Origin: Bacteroidales bacterium
GTDB taxonomy: Bacteria; Bacteroidota; Bacteroidia; Bacteroidales; UBA4417
Assembly (NCBI GenBank): GCA_016707705.1
Contig: JADJHD010000021.1
Span: 1 to 64,000, forward strand
Length of the DNA stretch: 64,000 nucleotides
Reading direction: 5' to 3'
This document shows positions 1 through 8,439 of the stretch, in pieces. The number at the start of each line of letters is the position of its first letter. Positions within the stretch are counted from its first letter, which is position 1. A model generated the notes under the pieces. It was not told the DNA's origin and did no database searches. It saw only the letters and a list, made by a program, of their open reading frames with translations. Made by a program: the position numbers and the translations under genes.

Positions 1-247
1 CAGCATCAATACTCTCTGATAATTTGACTGTTATGGTACTGTAGGTGTTACCCTGTTCGTCGGTGCTCTCCATGATATATACCTTGCTCTGGTCTTCCGA
101 GAGGCTCATTTCAGCAGGTGCAGGTTGAGTGAAGAAATATGCAGAGCAGCCTGAATCACCAATCTCGTATTTCCTGAACTGATTTTGTCCCCGAAGAAGA
201 CTTACTGTCGAAAGTAGCAATGCCATAATGATTATATGTTTGGTCAT
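1..247 (-). CDS. Secreted protein of unknown function, N-terminal part only
   Basis: The gene starts with ATG at 247 and runs off the left edge of the window, leaving 82 codons. The first 20 residues, MTKHIIIMALLLSTVSLLRG, are a clear signal peptide (short basic start, then a hydrophobic stretch), so the product is exported. The mature part begins QNQFRKYEIGDSGCSAYFF and I do not recognise a family. It lies downstream of the CotH-like gene on the same strand with a gap of 66 bases, so the two could be co-transcribed. Export is seen in the sequence; everything else about function is unknown. Confidence 0.6.
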   Translation of the reverse strand, partial: MTKHIIIMALLLSTVSLLRGQNQFRKYEIGDSGCSAYFFTQPAPAEMSLSEDQSKVYIMESTDEQGNTYSTITVKLSESIDA

Positions 248-313
248 GGTAATGGGGTTTTCATGCCTGAGTATCGGGCGATGGATCAAAATTCGGAAAT
301 TGATTTCAAGTCA

Positions 314-3300
314 TTAATGAGAAATAACAACTTTAAGATCAATTGGTTTTAAGGACTCATTGCCTGAAATATGCAGGAAATAAATACCGCTAGCCAAATT
401 TCCGACTTCTATGCGGATTCTGCTGCCAGCATTGTTTTCAAAATCCTTACTTAACTGACAATGTCCGAGCGCATCCCTGAGTTCCAGCTTTCCTTTGACG
501 CCTGATTCTTTTAGTATGATTTCCAGGTATTCATCAGCAGGATTTGGATATACCCTGCAATCCATTTCAGAGGGCATAGCTTCTTCTGAACCAGTATGGC
601 AGGGAGTAACGAAGGTTCCGCCAGGGGAGCCCTGCAGACAGCCTGCAAACCAATTGAGGCCATCATTCATAATACCGGATGCATCCAATGCTTCAAGCGT
701 ATATCCTGATCCATCAGCTTCTGTTGGCCATGGGGTATCATCATCATAAGCCATCGAAAAGCGGATTTTGCCATTCTGATCATACAGCCTCAGCAATTCT
801 CCCGATCCGCTCAGTCCAAAATCAAAAGGCCCCAGGCGATTACTTACCCATCCGAAAGCAGGTGGGAATTTGCCTTCATCACCATACAGTACCAGGAAAG
901 CCCCGGGCTGAATGGAAGTTCCGGCTGAAATTGTAAAATTATGAGTGTCGTCACTGTCGAGGAATTTCCAGCCGGTAAGATCAACAGCAGTTGAACCAGG
1001 ATTTCTTAATTCAATCCAATCGCCTGCATCCGCCCAGTCAGCTGAATTGTAGTTGATTTCGGATATGGAAACGAGTTCATTGCAAGGTTGATAACCTTCT
1101 CCCGGTGAACCACCCATGCAACCTGCATACCAGGAGGCCGGGTCGTTCGGATCAGAGGAAACTGCTTTTAATTCCATGGTCCGGCCAAAGCCATTGCAGG
1201 TTTGAAGCCAGTCGGGCTCATCCGTAAAGCTGAAACTGCTGATGGTATCCTTCCTGAAATTTAAAAGTGTCAGGGTTTCGCCCTTATTGTTTAGTCCAAA
1301 TCCCAGGGGGCCGACACATGAAACAGAAGGATATTGCTGATGAAAGAGTTCAGGATTTTCAGCAATTACCAGATATCCGTTTGCAGGAATTACTGTCCGG
1401 GTATTAAACATGAAATTATTGTAGAAATGTGAATCTGTCAGATGCCAGTCTGTGAGGTCGAGAGCCACATCCGTAGTATTGTGCAGTTCAATCCAGTCGC
1501 CGGAATTCATGGTAGAGTCACTGTGATAATTCACCTCAGAGAAGATGATGTTGGGCTCAACCGGACTGCCATAGAAAACAGCCTTAAAAACATCATAATG
1601 GCTCAGGTCGATGGTCAGGCTGCGGGAAGTATCGGAGCTGATGAATGTGTTGGGAGCCCAGTACTGGAATGTAAAGCCGGGTGCCGGGACAGCAGTTATG
1701 GTTATCGGGTTTCCTTCGAAATAGGTCCCAACCCAGGGTAGCTGGGGCGGAATGATGGTATTGATTTTGATGTATCCTGCTCCCGCAGGTAAAACGGAGA
1801 GTTTGATCTCATTTTGTCCGCCAAGGGCAAAATTATTGTTTATGTATTGCCTTGCGTATGAAGGACGATTGGTAATAAATGTTGTAACATAATTGAGGTT
1901 CGACAGCCATTCATCCTGGGTAGAATATCCGTACCAGCGTTGCCATACATTTGGTATCTCAGGGGCAATGCTGTCGCGCATCTGCTCCAGCATTGGCTGC
2001 AGATTGGAGTACTGAAAGGTTGTATTGATAAGGTCGGCATACCTGTTGATAAAGTAATTCCTGTAACCGCTGTTGTCCAGGAAGTTGCGGAAGATATCTG
2101 AATGAGGTGTTGCAACAGAAGGATAAAGGGCGGAATAGATCTTGTCATCCCAGTAATTCGAACTCAATCCAAGTCCAAAATCCATATCCATAAGAATATA
2201 ACTCCATTTTCCCCCAACCTTCCTTTCTCTCCAGAGCTTGATATTATTGGTCCAGTAACCGATCCAGTCGTTGTTCACATAATAGGTCTCAGTGATAAAG
2301 TAATCCGTGAAATTTTTCATGTCCCACATGGAACTTGCCAGTGTAAAATTGTCCGGATTCGACATTTCATGAGTGCTGATATAATTCGCCATTTCCCAGA
2401 AGCTGATATCTGTTCCCTGTGAAACAATCCCATCATTACTTATAACATCGAGGCTATCGGCATTCACACCATGATTGGAAGCCATGAAATCCTTGCTGTT
2501 GCGCTCCCTGATGTTGTACATTCCCCAATAGTTTCCATTCAGAAAGACTGCTGAGGGAGCATAAGCCATATAATCCACGTAGGAGTCTTTCATGCTGCGC
2601 TGCATCAGGGCATCCCGCATGAAGGTATTCATCCAGTCGTTACCTGAGTTACGCAGGATCAGGCTTTCAAAATCATAGATGGGCTTGTCGCCGAAGAGCC
2701 TGTAGTGGATGTTTGAACTGTCGTAGTAAGAATGGGTTTTAATATTGAAACTCTTCTGTTCAAATGCCCGTGACCAGCCACCATGAATTGCTATTCCGGC
2801 ATCAAGTTCAAATTCACGATGTTTCATGGGTTCGAAGAATTCGAAGTGGCAATCTTTTTCCCAGGGCAGCCAGAAATTTGCCCCGAAGTAGGGAAAATCT
2901 GTGGTTGCGCCGGGTCCCATGACATAAATCCCGGTCTCATAATCCCATAGATCCAGTGAATCCATTGAGAGAGAAATTACAGGCATATTGAAATTATGGC
3001 TTCCGATGATAAAAGTGGAAGTGGCAACTTTTCCCGGTAGAACATTCCCCGGACCAAAACAACGTGCCTTCACTACCCTGGTTGTTCCCAAATAAAAAGG
3101 CTGGGTATAGATGGGGTCGAGGGCGGTTGGTACATTCCCGTTTGTGGTGTAATGAACTACGCCTCCTGAAGGGGGTGTAATGGAAACCAGAAGTCCTGAA
3201 GAACTGTAATATCCGGGAGCCTGATTAATTATAGGTTTTTCTGCATAGCCTGTGAAACAACTTGAGGTATTGTTCGACTGTTCAGGGCTTGGGGTATTGG

Positions 3301-4324
3301 TGATGCACCAGCTTGATGCTCCGTCGGGAATCCTGCAAAAGGAATGGTTCAGGTCGGAATATGGGATGGCAAAAGTATCAGCTACAACCCCATCAGGCTT
3401 TGTAAGGTAAATGGTTTCACCAGAGTGCTTGAGTTTAAAATTGGTGTGCAAGCCACCTTCCAGGGGTGAGGTAAACCATATCGGAACAGGTTGGTAGAAA
3501 TGATTCGTATTTCTGATCCCAAAAGTGAGGTAAGGAATACTGGAGAGATCGGAGGATGCAGCATCATTGTTATGTGTCTCAATGGCAAGCACATTGTTGC
3601 CGTTTGCAATGATTGCATGAAGCAGCTCCCTGGAAATTTCAAACTGATCGGGCAATCCTCCCTGATACATCACGGCCTCGTGGCTGGCCGTAGCGAGCTG
3701 GTTGTAAGCGGGAGGATATCCATCCATATTGACTCTGGCAATTTCAACTCCGTTCAGATAGGCAACAAATCCATCGTCATAGTCCATATTGAAAATTGCA
3801 TCCATAATCATGGAAGTATCCAGGATATTGAAGCTTTTCCTCATGTAAACCGTTACAGTTGAAGGGATTATAGTGCCATCATCATCATCTCCATATCCAA
3901 TACCTCCAGTGCCCATTTGCCATCCAAGGTCATTGTATGCAGGTGTGTTCCAGTTGGAAGCCGGGCTTGATGAAGCGACAAAAAATCTCCAGGAATTTTC
4001 AGCTATCACAGGAGATTCAAAGTGATTAATCAGGGGTTTGCGGTTTTTACCTGAGGCCTGAACCAACAAAACGTTTCCGGCAGATATGCTGATGTCAGGA
4101 AGCTGCCATTTGAACTTATCAGCCGGATCATCGGATAATCCATAGCCAAATAGTTGCACATTGGAATTACCTTTATTATAGATCTCGATCCAGTCATTTT
4201 GATCCCCGTCCATATCTTCCAGCGTGCTCTTATTGGAGGTTTGGACCTCATTGATGACGAGTTGCGAAAAAGAAGGCAAACTAAGGATTGCCAAAAGGAG
4301 TAAACCTAATAATCGAAGAATCAT
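314..4324 (-). CDS. Secreted CotH-kinase family protein with lamin-tail domains and T9SS sorting signal
   Basis: This is a modular extracellular protein of 1336 residues. I chose the ATG at 4324 because it gives a classic signal peptide (MILRLLGLLLLAILSLPSFS); the frame stays open 46 codons further upstream without one. Domains in order: lamin-tail domain at about 20-130; chitobiase C-terminal-like beta domain at about 365-440 (VHYTTNGNVPT); CotH kinase-like domain at about 450-815, with IAIHGGWSRAFEQKSFNIK, VFLNGNYWGMYNIRER and the acidic YILMDMDFGLG motif; two more lamin-tail domains (INY...GDWIELRNPGS type) in the last 400 residues; and a type A T9SS sorting domain from VYPNPADEYLEI to the end. 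CotH proteins in spore formers are atypical kinases. Whether this secreted version phosphorylates anything is inference. Lamin-tail domains often occur on surface or extracellular nuclease-like proteins. Confidence 0.88.
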   Translation of the reverse strand: MILRLLGLLLLAILSLPSFSQLVINEVQTSNKSTLEDMDGDQNDWIEIYNKGNSNVQLFGYGLSDDPADKFKWQLPDISISAGNVLLVQASGKNRKPLINHFESPVIAENSWRFFVASSSPASNWNTPAYNDLGWQMGTGGIGYGDDDDGTIIPSTVTVYMRKSFNILDTSMIMDAIFNMDYDDGFVAYLNGVEIARVNMDGYPPAYNQLATASHEAVMYQGGLPDQFEISRELLHAIIANGNNVLAIETHNNDAASSDLSSIPYLTFGIRNTNHFYQPVPIWFTSPLEGGLHTNFKLKHSGETIYLTKPDGVVADTFAIPYSDLNHSFCRIPDGASSWCITNTPSPEQSNNTSSCFTGYAEKPIINQAPGYYSSSGLLVSITPPSGGVVHYTTNGNVPTALDPIYTQPFYLGTTRVVKARCFGPGNVLPGKVATSTFIIGSHNFNMPVISLSMDSLDLWDYETGIYVMGPGATTDFPYFGANFWLPWEKDCHFEFFEPMKHREFELDAGIAIHGGWSRAFEQKSFNIKTHSYYDSSNIHYRLFGDKPIYDFESLILRNSGNDWMNTFMRDALMQRSMKDSYVDYMAYAPSAVFLNGNYWGMYNIRERNSKDFMASNHGVNADSLDVISNDGIVSQGTDISFWEMANYISTHEMSNPDNFTLASSMWDMKNFTDYFITETYYVNNDWIGYWTNNIKLWRERKVGGKWSYILMDMDFGLGLSSNYWDDKIYSALYPSVATPHSDIFRNFLDNSGYRNYFINRYADLINTTFQYSNLQPMLEQMRDSIAPEIPNVWQRWYGYSTQDEWLSNLNYVTTFITNRPSYARQYINNNFALGGQNEIKLSVLPAGAGYIKINTIIPPQLPWVGTYFEGNPITITAVPAPGFTFQYWAPNTFISSDTSRSLTIDLSHYDVFKAVFYGSPVEPNIIFSEVNYHSDSTMNSGDWIELHNTTDVALDLTDWHLTDSHFYNNFMFNTRTVIPANGYLVIAENPELFHQQYPSVSCVGPLGFGLNNKGETLTLLNFRKDTISSFSFTDEPDWLQTCNGFGRTMELKAVSSDPNDPASWYAGCMGGSPGEGYQPCNELVSISEINYNSADWADAGDWIELRNPGSTAVDLTGWKFLDSDDTHNFTISAGTSIQPGAFLVLYGDEGKFPPAFGWVSNRLGPFDFGLSGSGELLRLYDQNGKIRFSMAYDDDTPWPTEADGSGYTLEALDASGIMNDGLNWFAGCLQGSPGGTFVTPCHTGSEEAMPSEMDCRVYPNPADEYLEIILKESGVKGKLELRDALGHCQLSKDFENNAGSRIRIEVGNLASGIYFLHISGNESLKPIDLKVVISH

Positions 4325-4731
4325 TGCCTGATCAGTTGGAAGTAAATACTCAGCAATTTGTAAAAGTAATTCAAAAGAATAACTGTTCCTTCCCATCCAT
4401 TGTCGTAGCTGCAAAAAGTTCGTATTTACAGCATAAAAAGCAATAGAAGACAACCCCCGCACTTGCAGGAATTATCTGAGTTGAATGGTTTCTTATTAAT
4501 TCCGGAATTTATCAAAAGGTAATACCGGTTTTTGCCTGATTATCAAGGAATATTTATTTGAAATTCAGAAGGTTTTGAAAGGAGAGAGTTTGTTGCTAAG
4601 GACTTCGGGTTCAGTATTTCAAAGAGGTTTCCAGTACATGTCATTGCCTTAATGGAAACATTACTTTTCAAAGCTGTTACTCAAATATGATCCAATCGGG
4701 GATTGTGCCTGAATTTTGGCGCAGGGAAGAG
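4325..4731. other. Intergenic stretch between uvrC and the CotH-like gene
   Basis: About 400 bases, AT-rich, lying between the end of uvrC and the signal-peptide start of the CotH-like gene, both on the minus strand. It should hold the promoter of the latter. I see only imperfect -7 boxes (for example TACTTTTA on the minus strand near 4360) and no convincing hairpin, RNA gene or ORF. Confidence 0.4.
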
Positions 4732-6546
4732 TTATTCTGAAGAGGGAGAAGCAAAGTAGTCGAATACCAGTTTCCCTTTTGCCAGTCCTACAACCTGCTG
4801 AATTTCCTTTAAACTGGCTTTTTTAATGTTTTTCACACTTTTGAATTTGCGAAGCAGGGTTTGGGCAGTGTTATCTCCGATGCCTTCGATACTGGTCAGC
4901 TCAGTCTTGATGGTGCCCTTTTCTCTTCTTGCACGATGATGCGTTATTCCGAATCGATGTGCCTCATCCCTGATTTGCTGGATAATCCTTAGCGTTTCCG
5001 ATTTCTTGTCGATGTACAATGGCAGCGGATCTCCGGGATAATAAATTTCCTCTAGCCTTTTGGCAATGCCGATTACATCTACTTTTCCACCCAAACCCAG
5101 TTTATTCAGGCTATTCATTGCAGAACTGAGTTGTCCCTTGCCCCCGTCGATAACAATCAGTTGAGGTAATGGCTGATTTTCTTCGATCACCCTGCTGTAG
5201 CGCCTGAAAATAACCTCTTCCATGGAGGCAAAATCATTAGGGCCCTCAACAGTCTTGATGTTGAAGTGACGATATTCCTGTTTGTCGGGGCGGCCATTGG
5301 TAAACACCACCATGGCTGAAACCGGATAGGCCCCCTGAATGTTGGAATTGTCGAAGCAATCAATTCTCAATGGCTGAGCTTTCAGGCGTAGATCCTTCTG
5401 CATCTGCTCCATAATACGCTTGGTATGGCGTTCAGGATCCACCCTTTCGATCTGCTTATGCTTTTCAATCATGAAGAACTTCGCATTTCTTTCGCTGAGT
5501 TCTATCAGAGCTTTTTTGTCACCACGGATGGGAACCGTGAAAGTGACACCTGGCATTTCGATCTCAGGTTTAAAAGGAACAATGATCTCTTCGGCATTGG
5601 ATTCAAAGCGTTCGCGCAGTTCAGCGATAGCAAGGGTAAGCAGCTCTTCCGGACTCTCGTCCAGTTTCTTCTTCATTTCCACTGTATGAGCCTGAATAAT
5701 GCATCCGCTCACCACTTTCATAAAGTTCACGAAACCACTGGTAGCATCCTCGCAGTATGTAAATACATCTACATTGTGAATGGAGGGATTTACCACTGAC
5801 GACTTGCTTTGATAACGTTCAAGCAGTTCGATTTTCTCCTTGACAACCTGAGCCTTTTCAAACTCGTAATTTGCTGCATATTGCTGCATCAATCCTGAAA
5901 GTTGCTGCTTTACTGAAGAGATATTTCCCTTGATGATATTCTTGATTTCCAGCAGCTTTGCCCTGTAATCCTCTTCTGATTCAAGTCCTTCGCAGGGTCC
6001 GAGGCAATTGCCAATATGGTATTCGAGGCAAACCTTGAATTTCTTTTTGCTGATATTGGCCGGAGTAAGCTGCAGATTGCAGTTTCTTAACTGATACAAC
6101 TGCCTGACCAGATCCATAACCGTGCCCATCATCTTGCCGCTGGCATAGGGGCCGAAATAGTCGGAACCGTCGTTGGTCCTGTGCCGGGTGGAGAAAATTC
6201 GAGGGAAAGGTTCGTTTTTGATGATAATCCAGGGATAGGTCTTGTCATCCTTCAGCATGACGTTATACCTCGGCTGGTATTTCTTGATCAGGTTATTCTC
6301 CAGCAGCAGGGCATCCAGCTCGGTGTTCACCACAATAAACCTGATATCCACAATTTTCTGAACTAAAATCTTCACCTTTCCAACCAGTGATTCATCCCGG
6401 GTAAAATAGGAGGAAACCCTTTTCTTCAGGTTCTTTGCCTTCCCAACATAAATCAGTTTCCCATCCTTGTCATAATACTGATACACCCCCGGCCTGTCCG
6501 GCAGATCGCGTATGATATTGGCGAGATGTGTGGTTTTTGCAGGCAT
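4732..6546 (-). CDS. uvrC: UvrABC excision-repair nuclease subunit C
   Basis: UvrC makes both incisions around a DNA lesion in nucleotide excision repair after UvrA and UvrB have located it. At 604 residues this one is of normal length. Visible parts: N-terminal GIY-YIG nuclease (RPGVYQYYDKDGKLIYVGKA, about residues 17-36), a UVR helical hairpin that contacts UvrB (YEFEKAQVVKEKIELLERY, about 210-230), the RNase H-like 5' incision domain (RIDCFDNSNIQG and LIVIDGGKGQLSSA, about 395-480), and a C-terminal helix-hairpin-helix pair (LTSIEGIGDNTAQTLLRKF). The gene stands alone; its upstream spacer is full of repeats, so its promoter lies close to or inside repeat DNA. Confidence 0.97.
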   Translation of the reverse strand: MPAKTTHLANIIRDLPDRPGVYQYYDKDGKLIYVGKAKNLKKRVSSYFTRDESLVGKVKILVQKIVDIRFIVVNTELDALLLENNLIKKYQPRYNVMLKDDKTYPWIIIKNEPFPRIFSTRHRTNDGSDYFGPYASGKMMGTVMDLVRQLYQLRNCNLQLTPANISKKKFKVCLEYHIGNCLGPCEGLESEEDYRAKLLEIKNIIKGNISSVKQQLSGLMQQYAANYEFEKAQVVKEKIELLERYQSKSSVVNPSIHNVDVFTYCEDATSGFVNFMKVVSGCIIQAHTVEMKKKLDESPEELLTLAIAELRERFESNAEEIIVPFKPEIEMPGVTFTVPIRGDKKALIELSERNAKFFMIEKHKQIERVDPERHTKRIMEQMQKDLRLKAQPLRIDCFDNSNIQGAYPVSAMVVFTNGRPDKQEYRHFNIKTVEGPNDFASMEEVIFRRYSRVIEENQPLPQLIVIDGGKGQLSSAMNSLNKLGLGGKVDVIGIAKRLEEIYYPGDPLPLYIDKKSETLRIIQQIRDEAHRFGITHHRARREKGTIKTELTSIEGIGDNTAQTLLRKFKSVKNIKKASLKEIQQVVGLAKGKLVFDYFASPSSE

Positions 6547-6605
6547 GTTTGATTTCGGATTGCTGATTTCTGGTTGCGGATTATGGGTGCTGTACTAGAG
6601 ACAAG

Positions 6606-6828
6606 GAGACAATGGGACTGGGGGACTGGGGGAATTGGAGACGAGAGGGTTTAGCGGTTGAGTTGACGATTTATTGCGGATTGCTGATTTCGGGTTGCGG
6701 GTTTCTGGTTGTGAAATGTGGGTTCTGTTCTAGTGAAAGGGAGACAATGGGACTGGGGGGACAAGGAGAGTTGGAGACGAGAGGGTTTAGCGGTTGACTT
6801 GACGATTTATTGCGGATTGCTGATTTCG
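6606..6828. repeat. Two direct repeats of about 88 bases, 135 bases apart, with G-rich core
   Basis: Copy 1 lies at 6606-6692 and copy 2 at 6741-6828. Each runs from GAGACAATGGGACTGGGGG through GGAGACGAGAGGGTTTAGCG to GCGGATTGCTGATTTCG. Both contain runs of G on the plus strand. Short fragments of the same text (GCGGATT, GGTTGCGG) fill the space between the copies and the uvrC start. The block is non-coding and upstream of uvrC. Confidence 0.8.
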
Positions 6829-6861
6829 AGTCCTAAGTATTTTATTGATTTAAGATTTAGA

Positions 6862-6917
6862 AAGTAGCACAAATCAGAACACGGATGTCCACCGCGGCGG
6901 ACTGATTAGAACGGATT
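6862..6917. repeat. Dispersed intergenic repeat, copy 1, carrying a GC palindrome
   Basis: Runs from AAGTAGCACAAATCAGAACA to ACGGATT. It matches copies at 13303-13356 (reverse orientation) and 27190-27264. In this copy the centre is replaced by GTCCACCGCGGCGGAC, a member of the GC-rich palindrome family also seen at 13.19, 13.26, 19.05 and 53.98 kb. Confidence 0.75.
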
Positions 6918-7039
6918 GTCTCTTTCTAAATTCCCCTATTTCAAAATTTTCATCCCCCAACTGCTGTATCTCCCTTTTGTCTTTTCTCGTTTATCTTTTG
7001 TCTTTCTCCTTTTGCCTTTTCTTTATCTCCTTATCTTCT

Positions 7040-7139
7040 CCCAAGTCTCCCCGTCCCCAAGTCTCCCAGTCTCCCCGTCCCCAAGTCTCCCCATCCCCAA
7101 GTCTCCCCGTCCCCAAGTCTCCCCGTCCCCAAGTCCCCT
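7040..7139. repeat. C-rich tandem repeat (CCCCAAGTCTCCCCGT unit)
   Basis: About six imperfect copies of a 16-base unit, TCCCCGTCCCCAAGTC with small variants, end right at the thiL stop codon. The minus strand is G-rich with many GGGG runs, so it could form G-quadruplexes. The unit is the reverse complement of the same motif family (GGGACTGGGGAC) that forms the core of the 6.6-6.8 kb repeats, so the two blocks are in inverted orientation. Confidence 0.8.
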
Positions 7140-8189
7140 CTACTCTTCCCTCATATGATTGAACCCTTGGGCGAGGATAGGAACAAGAACACCATCATTG
7201 CTGACAAGATTGCATCCGGCATTTGGGTCAGTAATATGTCCTATGATGGTAATATCCTTAAGCTGACTGATCTTTTCGAAATCGTTCATTGAGATTGTGA
7301 AAAGAAGTTCATAATCCTCACCACCATTCATTGCAGCAGTAATTGCCTGAATATTGAAATCAGAAGCAATTGCACCGGCTGATATATCGATGGGGATTTT
7401 CTCCTCGTAAATCATGCAGCCCATGTTTGAATCCCTGCAGAGGTGCAGCACTTCAGATGCTAGTCCATCGCTGATATCAATCATGGAAGTGGGCAAAATT
7501 CCGGCTTCATCCAGTTTCTTTACAATGTCGACGCGGGCTTCAGGTTTCAGCTGGCGCTCCAGCACATAGTCATTTCCTTCCAGATCGGGTTGCATGGTAG
7601 GATCGGCAAGGAATACTTTCTTTTCCCTCTCGAGGAGCAGGAGTCCGAGGTAAGCTGATCCGAGGTCTCCGGAAACGCAGATCAGGTCATTTTCCTTTGC
7701 TGTGTTTCTGTAGACTACCTTTTCTTTTGATACTACACCGGTAACTGTCATGGAAATAAACAATCCTCCCGGACTGGAGGTAGTATCTCCTCCTGCCAGA
7801 TCAACCTGATAGCGTTCGCAGGCAAGTTTGATTCCTTCGTAAAGCTCTTCCATGGCTTCAACCGGGAAACGATTTGAAACGGAGATGCCTACAAACAGTT
7901 GGCGCGGACTACCGTTCATGGCTGCAATGTCGGAGAAATTGACAACGGCAGCCTTATAGCCGAGGTGCTTGAAGGGAGTAAAGGAAAGGTCAAAGTGGAT
8001 GCCTTCAAGCAGCAGATCGGTGGAGACCAGGGTAAGAAGATCCCCGTTTTCCAGTACGGCAGCATCATCACCTATCCCTTTGATAGTTGAGGTATGGATG
8101 GTTTTAATATCAGAAGTGAGGTGTGAAATCAGTCCGAATTCACCCAGTTCACTAAGTTCAGTCCTTTTTGGGGCTGGATTTTCTATCAT
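7140..8189 (-). CDS. thiL: Thiamine-monophosphate kinase
   Basis: ThiL phosphorylates thiamine monophosphate with ATP to give thiamine diphosphate, the last step of cofactor synthesis. The 349-residue product shows the family's GIGDDAAVL motif near residue 40 (metal and ATP binding), NFSDIAAMNG around residue 87, LAGGDTTSSPGG around residue 135, SGDLGSAYLGLLLL near 173 and MIDISDGLASEV near 237, which together mark the AIRS/PurM-like fold. The start at 8189 sits 16 bases after a good -7 box (TAATTTTG). It is a single gene. The stop lies against the C-rich tandem repeat, so the 3' end of the transcript would run into structured DNA. Confidence 0.95.
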   Translation of the reverse strand: MIENPAPKRTELSELGEFGLISHLTSDIKTIHTSTIKGIGDDAAVLENGDLLTLVSTDLLLEGIHFDLSFTPFKHLGYKAAVVNFSDIAAMNGSPRQLFVGISVSNRFPVEAMEELYEGIKLACERYQVDLAGGDTTSSPGGLFISMTVTGVVSKEKVVYRNTAKENDLICVSGDLGSAYLGLLLLEREKKVFLADPTMQPDLEGNDYVLERQLKPEARVDIVKKLDEAGILPTSMIDISDGLASEVLHLCRDSNMGCMIYEEKIPIDISAGAIASDFNIQAITAAMNGGEDYELLFTISMNDFEKISQLKDITIIGHITDPNAGCNLVSNDGVLVPILAQGFNHMREE

Positions 8190-8205
8190 TTTCGTGATTT
8201 TTTGG

Positions 8206-8213
8206 CAAAATTA
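8206..8213 (-). promoter_or_regulatory. Bacteroidota -7 promoter box upstream of thiL
   Basis: On the minus strand this reads TAATTTTG, a full match to TAnnTTTG. A TTTA at a fitting distance upstream could serve as a weak -33 element. It lies 16 bases before the thiL start. Confidence 0.5.
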
Positions 8214-8299
8214 AGCTATCGCAATTAACATATAAAGCCATTGAAGGTAATTGGCATCTTTTCTTTTTAAGAAATAACGGATGAAACGGTTATTGATAC

Positions 8300-8307
8300 T
8301 AATTTTG
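8300..8307 (+). promoter_or_regulatory. Candidate -7 box upstream of the beta-barrel gene
   Basis: TAATTTTG matches TAnnTTTG. It lies about 105-130 bases before the possible starts of the outer-membrane gene. No clear -33 TTTG is found at the right distance, so support is moderate only. Confidence 0.35.
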
Positions 8308-8439
8308 CCGGCAGTCTGGCGTTGGATTTTATACAGCATTGGCTAGAAAATTCCTGCGACTATTTTGATTCGCGTTAATCCTTTTGGATTTTCGGGAATC
8401 TAATCTCTTTACATGAATACTTGTCAATCTGCTTTTTTT

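Noticed and set aside
7040..7139. Array of short repeats that at first looks like a CRISPR
   Set aside because: The 16-base units follow each other directly with no unique spacers, and no cas genes are near.
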